A DNA stretch of 64,000 nt from Symbiodinium natans (lineage: Eukaryota; Sar; Dinophyceae; Suessiales; Symbiodiniaceae). Made by a program: the position numbers and the translations under genes. Below are positions 54,716 to 64,000 of the stretch, in pieces. The notes under the pieces were generated by a model. It saw only the letters and a list, made by a program, of their open reading frames with translations, was not told the DNA's origin and made no database searches. Position 1 is the stretch's first letter. Every line of letters begins with the position of its first letter. Location: contig CAJNDS010000668.1 in the NCBI GenBank assembly GCA_905221605.1, forward strand, positions 703,555 to 767,554. The letters are read 5' to 3'.

Positions 54716-55012
54716 TAGCGAGCATCCGCAATTACCTGAAAACTGCTGGGTGGTTCCCACATCAGGTAGCTGTAGGGTGGGAAATATTGAAGAAAATGCG
54801 CACTTGTTGGATACCGGCATGGTAATTAATTATTTCTTTGTTCTTAGTGGACCGTTGGTGCTCCACCCAACCCTACATCACGGAACCAAACAACTTACAA
54901 GGAACTGTTCAGAAGGAGGATCTCAAAGCAGAGGAAGGAAAGATTAGGTCTATTCCTCCAAGAGATGGTGGTTTCCGTGCATACCCCTAAGCCCTAAACC
55001 CTGAAAACTCTA

Positions 55013-55194
55013 CTTGGAGGTTCATGGGTTGAGTAGGGTTCTAGGTTTGGTAACTATACTTAGCAACCCTTTTTAAGGTATTTTTAATCCTATTTATAAC
55101 GCCCCATGCAGCCCTAAACCCTAAACCCTAAACCCTAAACCCTAAAAAAAGATCCTAAACCCTAAAACCTAAACCCTAAACCCTAAACTCCAAG
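55013..55194 (+). mobile_element. Family B MITE with CCCTAAA array replacing its 3' interior
   Basis: TA flanks (55011-55012, 55195-55196). The 5' end CTTGGAGGTTCATGGG is intact; the 3' end is CTCCAAG directly preceded by a CCCTAAA array (55112-55188). The ankyrin exon at 55195 begins at its edge. Confidence 0.65.
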
Positions 55195-55250
55195 TAGGTC
55201 TGCATCTGAGGTGCCGGTACCTGATCGAGAAGGGTGCAGATGTAAACAGG
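55195..55250 (+). CDS. Ankyrin-like exon (YLIEKGADVN)
   Basis: Immediately 3' of a family B MITE end (CCAAG|TA) the frame reads CRYLIEKGADVNR, the loop signature of ankyrin repeats. The acceptor may be the MITE terminus itself or the GAG at 55208-55210. Confidence 0.45.
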
Positions 55251-56008
55251 GGCGCCTCTTGACCGGACGTTAGCTCGTAGGGTTTAGGGTTTAGGGTTTA
55301 GGGTTTAGGGTTTCTGCGGATGCTGAGTAAGGCCTCAGACGCCAGGCGGAGAGTGCTTGGAGCTTCATGGGATGTAATTGCGGAAACCCTACTAGTAGCT
55401 GTAGTTAGGGTTCCCTCTAACCCTGCTTTTTAGCATGCCATGAACCTCCAAGTACCCAGTACGAGATTAGTTTGGTAGACACAAACAGCTTGGGACTTAG
55501 ATGGTTGCATAATATTGGCACTTATAGCTGGTGAGGGTTTATGAGCTCTCATGGGGTGTGGGAGTCTAAACCCTGAACCCTAAACCCTAAACCCTAAACC
55601 CTAAACCCCCCTACTTTCTGATTGATGCATGACCCTTGGCAGGGTTGAGGAACGATCGTTGCTGACCTGAGCATGCTCATGGAGCCAAATAGCCGCAATC
55701 AGGGAACGCGCCTTAAACTTGTAAACCCTAAACCCTCCATATAGGGATCCTTATGTCGAAGTAAGGCATGTTCCCAGGTTGAGATTCCAGGCTCTCTCGC
55801 CAGGACTTCAAAGTTTCTCACCGTGGGTTCGTGCTTCGCCAAAGGTTTGGGGTTTCAGGGTTCGGCTTTAGGGTTTAGGGTTTAGGTTTATGGTTGTATG
55901 CATGTTTGCCGCCTAGACAGGTCTGTCACAGGCCTTTCCCAGCTGACTTCAACAGTCCGCTTTCAAAACAAGGGTTTAGGGTTTGGGGTCTCGGGTTCCC
56001 TATGCAAG

Positions 56009-58545
56009 CTGACACAAACATGGCAACTGCACAATCGCCTGAAGAACCAAGTCCAAGCCCGCACCCAGGACCAGAACAATGAGACGCCTCTTTTCTGGGC
56101 CGCCAGCTACCACCATGCAACCTGGGCAAGCAGTCTCAGGTCCTGTCTGTTTGGAGATCTCTTGCAGCGCAATCGTGCAAGAGAGGTTATCGTCATATTG
56201 TGATTCGTGTGCAGCGTTGCACTGCGTTAGCAAGGAGGAGGTCAAAGTCTTACGGTTTAGGGTTTGGTAAGATACCTGGAGAGAAGCGGGCTCAGGTTGC
56301 CATAAAATCGTCCCGCAAAGCCCAGTCTCTTGCCAATGTAGACCTAAACCCTAAACCCTGAACCCTATAAACCCTAAGCCCTAAACCATCATGCACTGTC
56401 GGGGGTATGGCTGTGCAGAAACAAGTCGCGGCGCAGCTCCAGCAAGAAGTGACAGGCGTGCCAACAGAGGCTTCAGCCCACGAGCAAGTACGGTAGCAGC
56501 TCTGGCAGTCCAGCCCCAGGTTCGTCGATCTTCTGCATAGGCCCTTCAACACAAGGGCGGAACCCCCTAAACCCTAAACCCTAAACGCTAAGCGCTAAAC
56601 CCTACACGACTTGACGATATACAACTCCCAAGCTTCAGGCAGAGGTTTGTCAGCTCCTACTCGACTCTGGCGCTGACAACAACCACATTGACAAGTTTCT
56701 GGGCATTGGGCAGGGGACAGTCGGCTAGACTATCGCGGGAATATTCAGCCTGGAGACCTCGCTAATCCTGAGAGACCTCCAAACTTACACCCCGAAGGCC
56801 TATTTCAAGCGCATGTTCCCTGAAACCCGAAACCTTAGGATTCTTGGAATGTCCAGCCTTTTTATGGGTCAGGTCCTCCGCATCTAAACCCCACTTTGAC
56901 CAAAATATAGGCAAAACATAGGGGCCCTCTTTACTACCAGGCAGAAGTCCCTCAACCCAGAAGCCAAGGCCCTAGAAAACCCGCAAGCCCCCCGAAGCCC
57001 GAATCCTTTCTCAACCCGATTGCCCCTAAACCCTCTAAACCCTCACCCTAAACCCTAAACCCTAAACCCTAAACCCTCGAAGCCCCAAACGCCCTAAAGG
57101 CCCTAAAAGCCCTAAACCCGCCTGAACCCTGAGCTGACTCCTGCGCTTGGAGTCTGGGGGGTCCTTTCTTCGCAAACTTTAAACCCAGAGAGCCCAAGAC
57201 CCCTTAATTAGGCAATATTCCTTAAACCATGTAGGGCCTATATGCCTATATTATAAGAATAGTAAGGATGCCTATATGCCTATATTATAGGCATATAGGC
57301 ACCCTTATTATTATTTTAAGAATATTCCTTAGTCAAGGGGTATTGGGCTCCTTAATAGGGATGAAAAGTTCCCCCTTATACCCCAACCGTCCGAGTCCTT
57401 AATAGGGATTTGATTACCCCCCCCCCCCCTATTATAATCCCTATTAAGGGCTGTTAGTATACGGGGGGACATCCCAACCTAAACCCTTGGAAACCCTGGA
57501 TCTTACCCTAAACCCTAAACCGTAAACCCTAAACCCTAAACCCTAAACCCTAAACCCTAAACCCTCGAAGCCCCAAAAGGCCCTAAAAGGCCCTAAAAGC
57601 CCTAAACCCGCCTGAACCCTGAGCTGACTCCTGCGCTTGGAGTCTGGGGGCCCTTTCTTCCCAAACTTTAAACCCAGAGAGCCCAAGACCCCTTCATTAG
57701 GCAATATTCCTTAAACCATATAGGCCCTATATGCCTATATTATAAGAATAGTAAGGATGCCTATATGCCTATATTATAGGCATATAGGCATCCTTACTTA
57801 CTATTATTTTAAGAATATTCCTTAGCCCAACCGTCCGAGTCCTCAATAGGGATTTGATTACCCCCCTATTATATTCCCTATTAAGGGCCCCTTAAGGGCT
57901 GTTAGTATACGGGGGGACATCCCAACCTAAACCCTTGGAAACCCTGGATCTTACCCTAAACCCTAAACCCTAAACCCCAAACCCCAAACCCTAAACCCTC
58001 AACCCTAAACCCATACCCTTACCGTAAGCAGCGAGCCCCAGGTTCGGCTACTCACCTTTCTGGTGGGCCGTGCATAAGGGGCATCTGAATGTGATGCCGC
58101 TATGCAAAGACTGAGGTTCCAGAGCTTTTGTTTCTTTGTTTTTATTTTTATTTTTTTTGGAGGGGGGGGGGGGAGTAGGGGGGAGTGGGTTTCGGATTTA
58201 GTGGGTTTTAGTTCTGGTCTTTTCGTCTTGAAAAGGGTCTAGGGCTTAGACCCAGGTTTCGTGATTTTTGTTGCTGGGGGTGGGAGGGGGTGGCGAGGTT
58301 AGCTTGAGAAGATGCCAGCCACCTCGTAGTTCGCCCAAGGCAACCTTTATCGCCGGTGGAGTGCACCTTGATTCTAGGGTATCCGTCTTCCTTGGCTGAG
58401 GATATAGGTTACGCCAGGTAAGAGCCGACACCTTCAACCCAACGCGCCCAGGGAGATCTTGCTTCGGGATAGATCCGTGGACATGCAAGCCACAAATGGC
58501 TGGACACCACTGTTCAGGGCAACAGGCCGGGCGGGACATGTGCCT
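56009..58545 (+). CDS. Ankyrin-repeat protein, five exons joining in phase
   Basis: Exons: 56009-56125 (includes NNETPLFWAASYHHATW), 56639-56694 (AEVCQLLLDSGADNNHID), 58042-58108 (FGYSPFWWAVHKGHLNVM), 58340-58378 (ATFIAGGVHLDSR), 58456-58545 (VDMQATNGWTPLFRATGRAG). The junction phases are 0, 2, 0, 0, and the joined product is an uninterrupted series of ankyrin units with TPLFWAA, LLLDSGAD, SPFWWAVHKGH and TPLFRA landmarks. Donors read are GC (56126), GT (56695), GA (58109) and GT (58379). Ankyrin repeats are protein-binding; the partner is unknown. The 1.35-kb second intron contains the 57-58 kb duplicated MITE cluster. The gene very likely extends both ways. Confidence 0.7.
57073..57957 (+). 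repeat. Tandem segmental duplication of a nested MITE block
   Basis: Unit 1 about 57073-57510 and unit 2 about 57562-57957, both starting TCGAAGCCCC and ending GGAAACCCTGGATCTTACCC. Each contains a family C element with an inner palindrome (TATGCCTATATTATAGGCAT-like) and a family A element. Unit 2 lacks roughly 50 bp, from the family C 3' arm to the family A 5' arm. The block lies in an ankyrin intron. Confidence 0.8.
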
Positions 58546-59455
58546 GTAGCTTCAGGGTTTTAGGGTTTAGGATGTTATTTTCCAAAGCACGGATGCGAGA
58601 AGGGTTTAGACTTTCAAGTTTGGGGTTTTGTGTTTAGGGTTAGAGGAAAAGGTTTTGGGTTCCAGGAAGTTGGCTTTGTGTTTTACGGTTCGGGTTGAAG
58701 GTTTAAGGTTTTGATATATAGGTTTTTGGCTTTAAGGTTGTGGGGCTTTAGGGGTTTGGGTTTAGGATTGGCGTTTGCTTTGCGCAAACTTGCTGTTGTG
58801 TTCGGCTGCGCTTGCGATGGACCTCTTCGGTATGGATCCTGGCTAGAGTAGCCACAATAGACCTTAATTCATGATGAGCTTTCCTGAAGCTCGGGACTGA
58901 AGTGACCACAACATCAAGGGCTCAGCATACCCGTACTTGGAGAATAGACCTTGCTTCATAAGAAGGCACATGTTTTGAATGAACTAAGGGGTAGTGGGCT
59001 CTCTGATAGCACACACAGGCTCCAAAGCAGTTGCTGTCTGGCTCCTTCCCGAGCATAAGTATCTGCTTGCTTTTCGGTACAACACCCTAAACCCTGAACC
59101 CTAAACCCTGCGTCAAGCCCCGCCCTCACCTTCCTTCCGCCATAATGGGCTGCGAGAATGCTTCCTTCTTGCACTTAGGGTTTAGGCTTTAGGGTTTAGG
59201 GTTATTAGGGTTTAAGGGCCTGCGCATTCTTGTGACAACCATGAGATGGAGTGCCTCATACGTACTTGCCCGTGTAACTTTAAAGTCGACTCCCAAGCCC
59301 GGATGCCAAAATGCTTTGGGCTGCAAGTATATGCCCTCAAACAAAGAAATTGTACCCGAACTATTGGTATGCTTTCCTTTCTTGGGTATGTCCCCAACCC
59401 CTAAACCCTAAACCCTAAACCCTAAACCCTCTGCTTGCACACCCCCTTGTCGCAG

Positions 59456-59782
59456 CTTCATCGGCCCAGTGGCTCATTGCACGCGGGGCCCAGGCAGGTG
59501 TGGGAGGGAGGTGGAGTTCCGGGAAGTACTTGGGAGGCTCATGGGCAAGGGTTTAGGGTTTAGGGTTTAGGGTTTAGAGTTTAGGGTTTAGGGTTTAGGG
59601 TTTAGGGTTTAGGGGTTGAACCTCCAAGTAAGCCTTGAACCATGTCTGGGAGTTCCGTGCTAGAGTTCGAAGTAGAACAACATGATGAGTGGCGCTCCTG
59701 GCAGGTGAACCACGTCGACAACGTGCGCAAGCAGACTGCAATCTTCTTCGCCGTGGAGAGGAATGACATGGAGCTGGTGAAG
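59456..59782 (+). CDS. Ankyrin exons (SAQWLIARGAQA and QTAIFFAVERNDMELVK)
   Basis: Exon 59456-59497 follows CTTGTCGCAG and carries the end of an ankyrin unit, SAQWLIARGAQA. An exon ending at 59782 carries the helix part TAIFFAVERNDMELVK, followed by a strong donor GTGGGT. The second exon could begin at ATG 59642 (AACCATG), with an in-frame TGA two codons upstream, as a separate gene start. It could also begin after CTAG near 59663, which would keep phase with the first exon. A family B MITE whose loop is a TTTAGGG array lies between them at 59529-59628. Confidence 0.55.
59529..59628 (+). mobile_element. Family B MITE whose loop is a TTTAGGG array
   Basis: TA flanks (59527-59528, 59629-59630), ends CTTGGGAGGCTCATGGGC and GAACCTCCAAG. 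Everything between is TTTAGGG repeats (about 59548-59614). Confidence 0.7.
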
Positions 59783-60289
59783 GTGGGTTTAGGGTTTAGG
59801 CTTTGGGGTTTAGGGTTTAGGTTTTAGGGCAATTTTGGGGTGGAGTTGGAGGTTGGGCCCTCTCACCACCTGTTGGTCATGTACACTGTACACCATAGGA
59901 GCTAGAGTTCGAGCTCTCACCACATTACAACAGGCAGCAGTGGTTGCCATGTTGTTTGCAGATCTGCGTCAGCCACGCGCAACGACGTTTTCAAGAATAC
60001 TGAGTGTGGCAAGCTGCATTCAATCTTCTGCCCTCGACCCTAAACCCTAAACCTCAAAACCCTAAAGTCAGGCCAATAAATGCGGTTGAGCTCGTGGCCT
60101 CAGGAGGAATCACAGACGAACGAAACCCTCAGGCCCGAAACAAGCACCCAAAACCCTCGGCCCGCCATAGGCCCCCAAGCCCTAAGAGTGCGTGAGAAGA
60201 ACCCTAAACCCTAAACCCTAAACCCGAAGCCCTACACCCTAAACCCTAAACCCCAAGCCCTACACCCTAAACCCTAAACCCTCAGAGAG

Positions 60290-60347
60290 CTCCGCGAGGT
60301 CTTGTTGCGGCATGGGGCCGCGCCTCGACTCAACCGTCGAGTTCTGG
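60290..60347 (+). CDS. Ankyrin exon (LREVLLRHGAAPRLN)
   Basis: This follows a CCCTAAA array and CTCAGAGAG and reads LREVLLRHGAAPRLN, the second helix and loop of an ankyrin repeat. Started at 60290 it is in phase with the exon ending at 59782. It ends at a GT donor at 60348 in phase 1, which suits the next exon at 60951. Confidence 0.55.
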
Positions 60348-60950
60348 GTTTGAAAGCTTCAGGTTTGGGGTTTTTGTAGAGTTAAAGCTTCGGGTTTAGG
60401 GTTTAGGGTCTGGGGTTTAGGGTTTAGGGTTTAGGGTTAGGGTTTTTCACTTTTTGGTTCGGGTCTGGGTCTACAGTTTAGCGTTTTTAAGGGCTGATGG
60501 GGTTTAAATCTTTGTTCCAGGGTTTAGGTTTGAGGATTCAGTGGCTGCTTGACGCGGGGAAAGCTTGCGTTCGCTTCAAGCCCAGATGCAAAAAAGGATT
60601 TGGTGGCGTAGAGCGCAGCTAGGAATAGGAAGCTCCGCAGTACCCAGATTCACTTTCCCTTGTGAACCCTAGTCAGGCAGGGGCTTGCTGTCCAATTAGT
60701 ATTCGTGGTCGCAGCCACTGTGGCCTATTTTTTGCAGTTGCTGGCCCACTTTGGTATTCCGCAAGACGTCGTTAGGATGGAGGGTTTAGGGGGGTTTCGG
60801 GACAGATCTTTAGGTGCCGGTCAGGCACAGGTGGGAACAGGGACAGTGCTTGGACCGTGTGCACCGAAACGCCACGAACACTATATGATCTACGGCTCTG
60901 TCGTCATAATTCTGTCCCGACTGCCGCTTGCTCGTGTCTCAAGCTTCCAG

Positions 60951-61068
60951 CTAAGGACATTAACTTCAAGGACCAGTATCAGCAGACCTGCCCACTCCTC
61001 AGGGCAAGCTTCATTTCAAGAACACATGTGTGTTGTTTGCTTGCACAAGGCTTTGTGTCCCAAGCAAA
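60951..61068 (+). CDS. Ankyrin exon (KDINFKDQYQQT)
   Basis: After AAGCTTCCAG the frame reads KDINFKDQYQQT, then PLLRASFISRTHVCCLLAQG, a complete ankyrin unit, with a GTAAAT donor after 61068. A different frame is open for 128 codons across this stretch (60705-61091), but only this one carries ankyrin landmarks. Confidence 0.55.
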
Positions 61069-61264
61069 GTAAATGGATGGCATGGACGTAAATCCCAAGC
61101 CCTGCAAATACAAAACCCAAAACCCTAAACCCTAGTTAAACTCTAAACCAAAAACTTGGCCCTAAACCCAAATCCGGACCCTGAGCAGCCCGGAACCCGC
61201 GTTTTCGGGTTTCCAGGTTTAGGGTTTGGGGTTTGGGGTCTAGGGCTTGCTCCGCTTCTATGAG

Positions 61265-61353
61265 GCCTTTTCTATGCCGTGAACCTGGGGCACACGGAAA
61301 TGACGAAACTGCTTGTCGAAATGAAAGCAGACATCCTGTTGAAGGACCCAGGG
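61265..61353 (+). CDS. Ankyrin exon (LFYAVNLGHTEMTKLL)
   Basis: After TCTATGAG the frame reads LFYAVNLGHTEMTKLLVEM, then KADILLKDPG, a canonical ankyrin unit. The donor is the GT of the adjoining GTTTAGGG array. It joins in phase 0 to the exon at 62278. The phase with the exon ending at 61068 does not match, so a small exon is probably missing between them. Confidence 0.6.
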
Positions 61354-61978
61354 GTTTAGGGTTTAGGGTTTAGGGTTTAGGGTTTGGGGTTTAGGGTTTA
61401 GGGTTTAGGGGCTTCGGGTTGAACGAATTCAGGGTTTTTGGGAGGTTCATCAAGGAACCCCTCTGCGTAACCTTGTTCCCTGTTTGCATGGGTTGAGTTC
61501 CCACATGAACTACTTGCTGACTCTTAGGGGATGAATGAGGTACCTATGTACTCCCTTAAAGGGTATATAGGGCCCTAATTCCCTCATGCCCTACTAGGAA
61601 CCAGGGGGACTAAGCTGAGATCGTCTAAAAACTGGGTTCGAGACACGAGCGCGCCTTTTCTTCTGATCCGAGACCATCCAATCCGTTCATCGTGAGCTCA
61701 GTCAGTTGGATGCTTGATCCTTCCGTCCATCCAAAGAGCCCAATAAATCAAAGGCCTATATGTATAATATCTATAAAAAAAATTAATCCTTTGTTCATGA
61801 ACTCAGGTGTATGTGTGTGTGTGTGTGCGTGTGCGTTGAGTCATTGTGGGAAAGAAAGGCATGCAATAAATGCTTGTTTTTATTTTTTTTTCTGAAGAGG
61901 GCTGTTAGCCTACAGGTTGTGGTGTGCTGGGGAGCGCTGAGACGGAAAGGAGCTTGCTACAATCTTTGGACCCAAAGC

Positions 61979-62087
61979 TTGGGATGTTCCTTTGCATACT
62001 AACAGTCCTTAAAAGGGATTATTTATAGTACCCCCTATTCTACTCCCTATTAGGGACTGTTAGCATAGGGGGGGGGGAACATCCCAA
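61979..62087 (+). mobile_element. Family A MITE, 8-bp duplication
   Basis: Ends TTGGGATGTTCC and GGAACATCCCAA, with a perfect 8-bp duplication CCCAAAGC (61971-61978, 62088-62095). Confidence 0.85.
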
Positions 62088-62164
62088 CCCAAAGCTGTAT
62101 TGAGATGTGTGAGTAACCCCCGCGTGTCCTCAGCAAGCTGACCTGTTTCAGTGACGAGAGCTTC

Positions 62165-62270
62165 CCCTAAACCCTAAACCCTAAACCCTAAACCCTGAAC
62201 CCTGAACCCTAAACCCTAAACCCTAAACTTTAACCCTAATTCCGAAACCCTAAACCCTAAATCCTAAACC
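62165..62270 (+). repeat. CCCTAAA array leading into the ankyrin exon at 62278
   Basis: Mixed CCCTAAA and CCCTGAA units run up to CCTAAACCCTGCCAG, the predicted acceptor. Confidence 0.85.
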
Positions 62271-62277
62271 CTGCCAG

Positions 62278-62351
62278 GATCTGGGTGGAAGGACAGCAAC
62301 AGATTTTGCCAGGAAGAACGGTGCCCTGCCACGGGCAGAGAGCGCCATTCG
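62278..62351 (+). CDS. Ankyrin exon (DLGGRTATDFARKNG)
   Basis: After CCTAAACCCTGCCAG the frame reads DLGGRTATDFARKNGALP and ends in a textbook donor, GTATGT. Together with the previous exon it gives KDPGDLGGRTATDFARKNG, a regular ankyrin unit. A candidate later exon is 63094-63199 (REAMAEPFEEFAVDKA before a stop). Confidence 0.6.
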
Positions 62352-64000
62352 GTATGTGCACTTCGGCTGCATAACTGATTCGTCTTTAAGGGCTTTAGGG
62401 TTTAGGGTTTAGGGTTCAGGGTTGAATTAGGGTTTAGGGTTTAGGGCTTAGGGTTTAGGGTTCGGGTTGGGATGTTCCCCGTTACACAAACAGTCCTTAA
62501 GAGGGATGAGAATAGGGGGGTACTATAAAGCGGATGAGAATAGGGGGTACTATAACCCCTATTAAGGACTGCTAGTATAAGGGGGAACATCCCAGCTGAG
62601 TAGGATTCAGGGAGAACATGGGTGTGCGGTTGATAGGCAGTTGCGACTTGGGACTTCACGGCTTGCCCGTTCGCCCATCAACATGTTGGTCAAAGCAAGC
62701 CCTGCAAGAACCAAGAAAACGGCATAGTCGCTACATGACCTTCCAGAACAGAACAAGGATCTAGACCAAAAGCTCTACTTGGATCCCGTGTATTTGTAAC
62801 TAGGCTTATAAGACTTATAAGTATGGTAACTTTACAATCGAATCCTGTGTAAGGTACTTCTAACCCTGCTAACAACAACGCATGAACCAAGTAGACCATA
62901 CCTTATGGTCCATAAGCCCTGTATGCACCCCAAGCATGCTCAGGCTCTGGGCTATCGTCACCTCCCGAGACGCGAACCTCTTAAGACCTGAACCCCCCCT
63001 CCGGCCAAAAAATCGCAGAAGTTTGTCAACTCAGCCAGGCGCTGGTATTCGCAAAGCCGAATTCAACCCGAAACCCTCTCAATCCTGAAGCCGCCAAGCA
63101 AGCAGGAACTTCCCCCAACACGTCAAAAGCCGCAGCTCTCATCAGCTGAGGGAAGCAATGGCCGAGCCGTTCGAGGAGTTTGCTGTGGATAAAGCTTAGG
63201 TTTGTGTTTTGGGTGGTCCGGGTCTGGGGCTCAAGCATAGAGGTCCCCTTTTGGGGTTTAGGGCTTAGGTTTTTTTAGGGTTTATCGGGGTCCAATACCT
63301 TTTTGTCCGTGCCTATGCTTCGTGGACATCCTGTGGGCTGCTTGTTTGGAGATTCGAGTCTTGCACGGTTTAGGAAGTTTAGGGTTAGGGTTTAGGGTTT
63401 AGGGTTTAGGGTTTAGGGTTTATAGAGTTTAGGGTTTAGGGTCGGGCCAGACTACCATACACATCAAGCCGAAAGCTGGTTTCTCCAAGGAGCGACAACC
63501 CTAAAGCCTATGTCGAAGGAGATGCCAAGCAAAAAGCCGACGGAGTCGACCTGTCAGACTGCTGTACAGGTCCTATGCGCAAGTCAAAACTCCAAAGCGC
63601 CGCAACGCGCCATGGGATGGGCTTGCCCTTCAACGTCCGGATCATTGTTCCACCCCTCATGGTTTCACTCCATCTGCTAATTCAGATCACGACCCTCATG
63701 TATTCGGGCTCAGGGTTTTAGGTTCCCCGTTGGTTCGTGAAGCGGGTGCCCAAACCAAGGGTACAAGAGGGCCCAAGGTAGAAACCCTGGGATTCTGCGC
63801 AGGACAAGCAAAAGAAGAGAAGAGGACGCCCTGGCCAGGCTTCGCCGAAGAAGGCACCCTAAACCCTAAACCCTGGGGCTTTTCTCAAGGGGGCTGGGGG
63901 TAGTTAGGTCTCGGTACAAAGGGTTTAGGAATTTTACCTTATGTTTTTGCTGGAACCTTTTTCCCTGGAGCAGCGGCGTGACGCAACTTGAACAGGGACT
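62352..64000. other. 3' end of the window: arrays and open islands
   Basis: Besides the family A element: a family B remnant 62775-62895, TTTAGGG arrays 62395-62465 and 63380-63440. Open islands 63012-63190, 63094-63199 (REAMAEPFEEFAVDKA then stop), 63299-63370, and 63443-63720, which is open in two frames for 79 and about 90 codons. No homology is recognised. Confidence 0.4.
62467..62594 (+). mobile_element. Family A MITE with an internal repeat
   Basis: Ends TTGGGATGTTCCCCG and GGGGGAACATCCCA; GATGAGAATAGGGGG/TACTATAA occurs twice in the loop. No target duplication is visible. Confidence 0.65.

Larger units (their letters stand above)
50400..55000. other. Islands between ankyrin exons
   Basis: Other open islands: 51037-51147 (VPKLVLDLVKRPDPITALKA), 51226-51306 (ALYYHAIMRLLAKSIPEI), 51651-51780, 52609-52740 (45 codons, ERLEEAFMYLGLLA), 52864-52940 and 54709-54830 (SIRNYLKTAGWFPHQVAVG). 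53346-53400 is GAGA-rich; 53540-54110 is AT-richer with no array and no recognised gene. Confidence 0.45.

Overview
This window looks like nuclear DNA of a dinoflagellate or close alveolate relative. Three things point there: TTTAGGG-type telomere repeats scattered through the interior, genes cut into many small exons with GA-AG and GC-AG introns as well as GT-AG, and introns that are whole transposon-like elements. No bacterial or organellar operon, rRNA, tRNA or CRISPR array was recognised. The species cannot be named. All homology calls come from reading motifs by eye.

Layout, all recognised genes on the + strand. (1) 1-6.7 kb: islands of unique sequence between telomere-like arrays, with unassigned exon candidates. 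(2) About 6.5-16.4 kb: dispersed exons that line up in order with the PDZ and C-terminal parts of a plant-type DEG/HtrA protease, interrupted by microsatellites and arrays. (3) 17.29-19.63 kb: the densest gene, a RAP-domain protein with helical RNA-binding-type repeats in six exons. Its five introns are five short inverted-repeat elements (introners). (4) 19.7-34.6 kb: arrays, MITEs and exon candidates, including a C2H2-finger fragment and a basic nuclear-localisation-like segment. (5) 34.68-40.05 kb: an eight-exon NOP16-like ribosome-biogenesis gene whose phases close from ATG to stop. (6) 40-50 kb: MITE-rich, with a P-loop (probably ABC-type) ATPase whose Walker A motif is split by an intron at 46.0-46.6 kb. 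(7) 50.3-62.35 kb: ankyrin-repeat exons, several joining in phase. (8) 62.4-64 kb: exon candidates and arrays.

The non-genic fraction has a strong order. On the + strand, CCCTAAA arrays tend to lie just upstream of exon acceptors and TTTAGGG arrays just downstream of donors. Exon islands therefore look like fragments capped by outward-facing telomere repeats. Several MITEs carry a telomere array in their central loop. At least six MITE families share CTTGG-like starts and CCAAG-like ends, so their last two bases are AG. In the RAP gene the 4-bp target duplication supplies the donor (GT, GC or GA) and the element end supplies the acceptor AG.

Limits: with about 50-55% GC and small islands, open frames of 30-50 codons occur by chance, including inside firm NOP16 introns. 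Exon candidates without homology or phase support are therefore scored low. cDNA mapping would settle them.
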